From assembly GCA_031119205.1 (NCBI GenBank), contig JAVHYF010000004.1, positions 131,851-195,850 on the forward strand: a DNA stretch of 64,000 nucleotides, written 5' to 3'. A model generated the notes under the pieces. The model worked only from the letters and a program-made list of their open reading frames with translations. It did no database searches and was not told where the DNA came from. A program made the translations under genes and the position numbers. Shown here one piece after another: positions 60,033 through 64,000 of the stretch. The stretch comes from Moraxellaceae bacterium (GTDB lineage: Bacteria > Pseudomonadota > Gammaproteobacteria > Burkholderiales > Rhodocyclaceae). How positions within the stretch are numbered: position 1 is the stretch's first letter; every line of letters begins with the position of its first letter.

Positions 60033-60529
60033 TTCACGATCCTCAGGTGCGCGCTGCCGTCCTGGCTGGCGAGCAGGGCGCGCAGGCGTTCGCGGGCGCG
60101 GTACAGGCGGGACATCACCGTGCCGACGGGAATGTTCAGCACGCGCGCGGTCTCTTCGTAGCTCAACTCTTCCAGTGTCACCAGCAGCAGGACCTGGCGC
60201 TGGTCCAGCGACAGTCGGGCGAGTGCGCGGTCCAGGTCGCGCAGCGCAAGGCCCTCGTCCTGCGCGCCGCGAGCGGACACTTCGGGCAGCATCTCCTCGG
60301 GGTAGTACTCGACGGTCTTGTGGCTGCGTGCCTGGCTGATGAAGACGTGATGCATGATGGTCAGCAACCACGCCCGCAGGTTGCCTGGACGCCACAGCAT
60401 CCATTTGTTGAGCGCGCGCTCCAGTGTGTCCTGGACGAGATCGTCGGCGCGGTAGGCGTCACCGGTCAGCGCGCGGGCGAAGCGGCGCAGGCGGGGAATC
60501 TCGGCAACGATGTCCTGCTGGATCGGCAT
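60029..60529 (-). CDS. ECF RNA polymerase sigma factor
   Basis: The protein has 166 residues from ATG 60529 (a GTG at 60538 would add three). Region 2 is seen in IPRLRRFARALTGDAYRADD LVQDTLERAL and WLLTIMHHVFISQ; region 4 in ALARLSLDQRQVLLLVTLEE LSYEETARVLNIPVGTVMSR LYRARERL. It directs RNA polymerase to a small stress or envelope regulon. The anti-sigma gene follows in overlap, the usual autoregulated pair. Its target promoters are not recognisable here; a self-promoter should lie at 60539-60680. Confidence 0.93.
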   Translation of the reverse strand: MPIQQDIVAEIPRLRRFARALTGDAYRADDLVQDTLERALNKWMLWRPGNLRAWLLTIMHHVFISQARSHKTVEYYPEEMLPEVSARGAQDEGLALRDLDRALARLSLDQRQVLLLVTLEELSYEETARVLNIPVGTVMSRLYRARERLRALLASQDGSAHLRIVK

Positions 60530-60750
60530 GGTGTACACCGCAACGGAACGTAGCCATGCTACCAGCGCCGACCCACTGCAAGGGTAGGGATTTGTACGTG
60601 ATGCCGGCAGGCCGGTCGTGCGTACGTGGCCGAGGGTGCGTAAGGGTCTTCATCCCGTCTGCGTAAGTGCGTTGTAAGCTCCTGCACATTGAATACGCCG
60701 TACTTAAATAGAGGCTGCCAGTCTTGGCCAGGCCCGAGGAGGAGAACAGC

Positions 60751-62736
60751 ATGTCCACTATCGATTCCGTCCTGCAGGAAACCCGTGTCTTCCCGCCCCC
60801 GGCCGCGGTCGTCGCCAAGGCCACCATTTCCGGCATGGCTGCCTACGAGGCGTTGTGCCAGGAGGCCGACCAGGACTACGCCGCCTACTGGGCGCGTCTG
60901 GCCCGCGAGAACCTGAGCTGGAAGAAGCCCTTCACCAAAGCCCTGAACGAGGACGAAGCGCCGTTCTACAAGTGGTTCGAGGACGGCACGCTGAACGTCA
61001 GCTACAACTGCCTGGACCGCAACATCGATGCCGGCCTGGGCGACAAGGTGGCGTTGATCTTCGAGGCAGACGACGGCAAGGTCACCCGCACCACTTATCG
61101 CCAGTTGCATGCGCTGGTATGCAGGTTCGCCAACGGCCTGAAGTCGCGCGGCATCAAGAAGGGTGACCGCGTCATTATCTACATGCCGATGTCGGTCGAG
61201 GGCGTGGCGGCGATGCAGGCCTGCGCGCGCATCGGCGCGATCCACTCGGTGGTGTTCGGTGGTTTCTCCGCCAAGAGCGTGCAGGAGCGCATCGTCGATG
61301 CCGGCGCGGTGGCCGTGCTGACGGCTGACGAGCAGTGCCGCGGTGGCAAGAACATCCCGCTGAAGGCTGTGGTGGACGAAGCGCTCGCCCTGGGCGGCTG
61401 CGAAGGGATCCACAGCGTGGTGGTGTATCAGCGCACCGGCAACGCAACCGCCATGCAGGCCGGCCGGGACATCTGGCTGCACGAACTGATCGCCGGGCAG
61501 GCAGATACCTGTGAACCGGAATGGGTGGAAGCGGAGCACCCGCTGTTCCTGCTGTATACCTCCGGCTCCACCGGCAAGCCGAAGGGCGTGCAGCACTCCA
61601 GCGGCGGCTACCTGCTGCACGCGATGCTCACTACCAAATGGACCTTCGACGTCAAGCCGGAAGACATCTTCTGGTGCACCGCCGACATCGGCTGGGTGAC
61701 GGGCCACAGCTACATCACTTATGGCCCGCTTGCCTGCGGTGCGACCGAGATCGTCTTCGAAGGCGTGCCGACCTATCCGGATGCCGGCCGTTTCTGGAAG
61801 ACTATCCAGGATCACAAGGTCAGCATCTTCTACACCGCACCGACGGCGATCCGCTCGCTGATCAAGGCGTCCGAAGCCAACCCGGCGGCGGCGCCGAAGC
61901 ATTACGACCTGTCTTCGCTGCGCCTGCTCGGCTCGGTGGGTGAGCCGATCAACCCCGAGGCCTGGATGTGGTACTACGAGCAGGTCGGCGGCGGCCGCTG
62001 CCCGATCATGGACACCTTCTGGCAAACCGAAACCGGTGGTCATGTCATCACGCCGCTGCCCGGCGTCACGCCGTTGGTGCCGGGGTCCTGCACACTGCCT
62101 TTCCCCGGCATCCAGGCGGCGATCGTCGATGAGACCGGCAATGACGTGGAGTGGGGCAAGGGCGGCTTCCTGGTCATCAAGCGACCCTGGCCTTCGATGA
62201 TCCGCACCATCTGGGGCGACCCGGAGCGTTTCCAGAAGAGCTACTTCCCGGCGGACCTGGGTGGCAAGCTCTACCTCGCGGGCGATGGTGCCGTGCGCGA
62301 CGCGAAGACCGGCTACTTCACGATCATGGGCCGTATCGACGACGTGCTGAACGTGTCCGGCCATCGTATGGGCACGATGGAAATCGAATCCGCGCTGGTG
62401 TCCTGCACCGAGCTGGTAGCCGAGGCCGCCGTGGTCGGCCGGCCGGATGACCTGACCGGTGAAGCCATCGTCGCCTTCGTGGTGCTCAAGCGCGCGCGTC
62501 CGACTGGTGACGAAGCGAAGAAGATCGTCAAGCAATTGCAGGACTGGGTGGCCAAGGAGATCGGGCCGATTGCCAAACCCCGCGACATCCGCTTCGGCGA
62601 CAACCTGCCCAAGACGCGCTCCGGCAAGATCATGCGGCGCCTGTTGCGTGCGCTGGCGAAGGGTGAGGAGATCACGCAGGACGTCTCCACGCTGGAGAAC
62701 CCGGCGATCCTCGAACAACTCAAGCAGAGCGCCTGA
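60751..62736 (+). CDS. acs: acetyl-CoA synthetase
   Basis: The protein has 661 residues from ATG 60751 with GGAGGAG; an earlier ATG at 60724 lacks a site. AMP-forming features: [13 protein letters not shown] (P-loop near 270), [36 protein letters not shown] (hinge Asp and the CoA-binding Arg), and the acetylation-site [11 protein letters not shown] with Lys near 622. It activates acetate to acetyl-CoA in two steps in the cytoplasm. The last Lys is the usual target of deacetylase control. It has its own promoter region of 220 bases shared with the divergent sigma gene. Confidence 0.96.
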   Translation: MSTIDSVLQETRVFPPPAAVVAKATISGMAAYEALCQEADQDYAAYWARLARENLSWKKPFTKALNEDEAPFYKWFEDGTLNVSYNCLDRNIDAGLGDKVALIFEADDGKVTRTTYRQLHALVCRFANGLKSRGIKKGDRVIIYMPMSVEGVAAMQACARIGAIHSVVFGGFSAKSVQERIVDAGAVAVLTADEQCRGGKNIPLKAVVDEALALGGCEGIHSVVVYQRTGNATAMQAGRDIWLHELIAGQADTCEPEWVEAEHPLFLLYTSGSTGKPKGVQHSSGGYLLHAMLTTKWTFDVKPEDIFWCTADIGWVTGHSYITYGPLACGATEIVFEGVPTYPDAGRFWKTIQDHKVSIFYTAPTAIRSLIKASEANPAAAPKHYDLSSLRLLGSVGEPINPEAWMWYYEQVGGGRCPIMDTFWQTETGGHVITPLPGVTPLVPGSCTLPFPGIQAAIVDETGNDVEWGKGGFLVIKRPWPSMIRTIWGDPERFQKSYFPADLGGKLYLAGDGAVRDAKTGYFTIMGRIDDVLNVSGHRMGTMEIESALVSCTELVAEAAVVGRPDDLTGEAIVAFVVLKRARPTGDEAKKIVKQLQDWVAKEIGPIAKPRDIRFGDNLPKTRSGKIMRRLLRALAKGEEITQDVSTLENPAILEQLKQSA

Positions 62737-62898
62737 GCAGGCCTGCGCGTGATGGAGTCCACACTCGCCGCAGCACCATCAGGGTATGCCCATATTGTCC
62801 ACAATAGAGGTGGCAAGCGATGCTTCGTCCGTGCTTGATCGCATCTCGTGCGAGAAGGCTATGGGGGAGGGACTGGCCTTGAGCCAGTCCGATTAGTG
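62737..62898 (+). ncRNA. possible small RNA or structured 3' leader after acs
   Basis: There is no open frame of interest. GGACTGGC pairs with GCCAGTCC (62870-62890, loop CTTGA), and the terminator at 62899-62935 follows. The terminator is 163 bases beyond the acs stop, which suggests either a long 3' UTR or a separate small transcript starting near TTGTCCACAATAGAGG (62796). I cannot name the family. Confidence 0.35.
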
Positions 62899-62935
62899 GA
62901 GGAGGGTGCGCAAGCTCCCTCCTCTCGTTTTTTTT
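62899..62935 (+). terminator. rho-independent terminator downstream of acs
   Basis: GAGGAGGG and CCCTCCTC (8-bp stem, the loop TGCGCAAGCT can add further pairs) followed by TCG and eight T. Confidence 0.9.
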
Positions 62936-63195
62936 GCGGTGTGCTTTTTGTGGCACACGCCTTCTGCGTCACCCCTCGACGCCTCGGCTGCGGCAGTCCG
63001 CAACGTCATCTGAAGCTTGCGATCATCGCTGTGCGCGCATTCCCGATTCGTCGGAATGTTTGACCAAGCACAAACCAGACGGACTCTCGGGCAGCTTCGT
63101 ACCGAAGCCCTGGCGACTTGAGCAATCCGTCGAGGTCCATGCATGCTGATCGGGTAAGCTGCGCAGCGTACGCAATGTTGCGAACCGCTACCCAC
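62936..63195. other. spacer between the acs terminator and the J-like gene
   Basis: No gene is seen. A small GTGTGC/GCACAC hairpin lies at 62939-62959. The promoter of the J-like gene should be in the last 100 bases, but I cannot fix it. Confidence 0.35.
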
Positions 63196-64000
63196 ATGAC
63201 CCGAACCACTCTCTACGACCTGCTCGGTATCAGCCGGCACGCGAGCCCCGAGATGATCCAGGCTGCCTACGAGCGACTCAGCGAGCGCAAGAAGGCCGGC
63301 ACGCTCAGCCATCCGAAGATGGATCCCGATACGTATTTCGGTCAGATCCAGGACGCCTTCAGGACACTCACCCATCCTGCGCTGAGAGCGCAGTACGACG
63401 CTAGGCTGGAACGTGCTGCCACACCATCGCCCGGTCGCGACGACGGGGAGGTGACGACCGGTTTCGCACCGGCGCGCTGGCTGCTCCTGCTGGGCGTGAT
63501 CGGGCTGGCACTTTTCTACTACAAGACCGTGCAGAACGAAGCACGCCAGCGTGAGCAGGAACGCCTGGTCGCCGAGCTGGACGCGCAGCGGGCGGCCGCA
63601 GCAAAGCAGCGCGAGGAAGAGGCGGCCGAGCGGGAATCCGCACGCCGCGAAGAGCAGGCGCGTATCGACGCCGAGCGGCTCGCCGAGCAACAGCGCTACG
63701 AAGCCGAGCGGGCCTTCAGTCGCGCCGATGCCAACATGCGCAGCCTTGAATCCCAGCGAGAGCGTCAGGTCCGGCAGGACAGCTATGCCATGCAGCGTGG
63801 TAGGGATGTCCCACGTGACGCGGACTGGAAGCGGCAGCAGGAGCGCTACGCTGCCGAGCGCAGGTTGGCCCAGGACAAGGCTCAGCTGAGGGCCATTGAG
63901 CGCGAGCAACGGCCTCGCGTGGCGGTGCTTCCGCGCGATACGGAGCAGTCGCGCCGCAGCTATACGACCCCCTATCGGGATGAGCGGGATTCGACGCGGT
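63196..64000 (+). CDS. J-domain-like membrane protein with HPK instead of HPD (3' end outside window)
   Basis: At least 268 residues, open at the window edge. Residues 5-72 follow a J domain: TLYDLLGISRHASPEMIQAA YERL, then FGQIQDAFRTLTHPALRAQYDARL. The loop that should read HPD reads SHPKMDPD, so DnaK stimulation by the normal route is doubtful. Residues about 96-112 form one transmembrane helix (WLLLLGVIGLALFYY). The rest is a long charged coiled-coil-like stretch rich in Arg, Glu, Gln and Ala (QREQERLVAELDAQRAAAAK). It is probably a bitopic membrane protein with a large soluble helical part; the function is unknown. Confidence 0.75.
   Translation, partial: MTRTTLYDLLGISRHASPEMIQAAYERLSERKKAGTLSHPKMDPDTYFGQIQDAFRTLTHPALRAQYDARLERAATPSPGRDDGEVTTGFAPARWLLLLGVIGLALFYYKTVQNEARQREQERLVAELDAQRAAAAKQREEEAAERESARREEQARIDAERLAEQQRYEAERAFSRADANMRSLESQRERQVRQDSYAMQRGRDVPRDADWKRQQERYAAERRLAQDKAQLRAIEREQRPRVAVLPRDTEQSRRSYTTPYRDERDSTR

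Overview
The window is high-GC, gene-dense proteobacterial chromosome, most likely a betaproteobacterium of the Rhodocyclales type. The evidence is the PP0621-pilS-pilR-ampD cluster, an AlgP/histone H1-like Lys/Ala-rich protein, class Ia nrdAB, opgGH, a bphO-bphP pair, and an attI site resembling that of class 1 integrons, which are known from environmental betaproteobacterial chromosomes. The genus is not provable from the sequence alone.

Region 1 (1-8400): the start of a truncated lipoprotein solute-binding gene, then a three-gene module. It encodes a small SLOG/Rossmann-like protein, a 1977-residue protein combining two alpha/beta-hydrolase (lipase-like) domains with a CHAT cysteine protease domain, and an SH3-bearing N-acetylmuramoyl-L-alanine amidase without a signal peptide. 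The giant protein and the amidase both end in Lys/Ala-rich tails. This is the best candidate for an undescribed conflict or cell-wall-targeting system.

Region 2 (8401-11467): dispersed palindromic repeats, then an orphan integron: an attI1-like site with no integrase gene, a cassette, a canonical 60-bp attC, a GIY-YIG cassette, and a third low-GC small membrane protein flanked by four copies of a short palindromic element.

Region 3 (11468-23172): a secreted pectate lyase with a polyserine linker; a VOC protein; DUF4256; an RpiR/SIS regulator followed by a Dpp-like peptide ABC operon ending in a racemase-family protein that lacks both catalytic cysteines; and an MdtD-like MFS exporter.

Region 4 (23328-29390): bphO-bphP (biliverdin synthesis and red-light sensor kinase), then a lower-GC insert with a secreted collagen-like protein, an IS21-like end relic and a DUF4365 PD-(D/E)XK-like protein.

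Region 5 (29394-50810): opgGH (periplasmic glucans), a NarL-type response regulator with a PAS histidine kinase, a GATase, a retropepsin-like protease, NudL, rpsT, lipoproteins, PNPOx/GAF proteins, PilZ, S4, a photolyase-like protein with apparently swapped domains, ppa, ybiB, and PP0621-pilSR-ampD.

Region 6 (50811-64000): nrdA and nrdB separated by a long spacer holding a 47-nt near-perfect palindrome, the H1-like protein, an outer-membrane barrel with TerC, a degenerate SNase-like secreted protein, an ECF sigma/anti-sigma pair, acs, a possible small RNA, and a J-domain-like protein with HPK in place of HPD that runs off the end.
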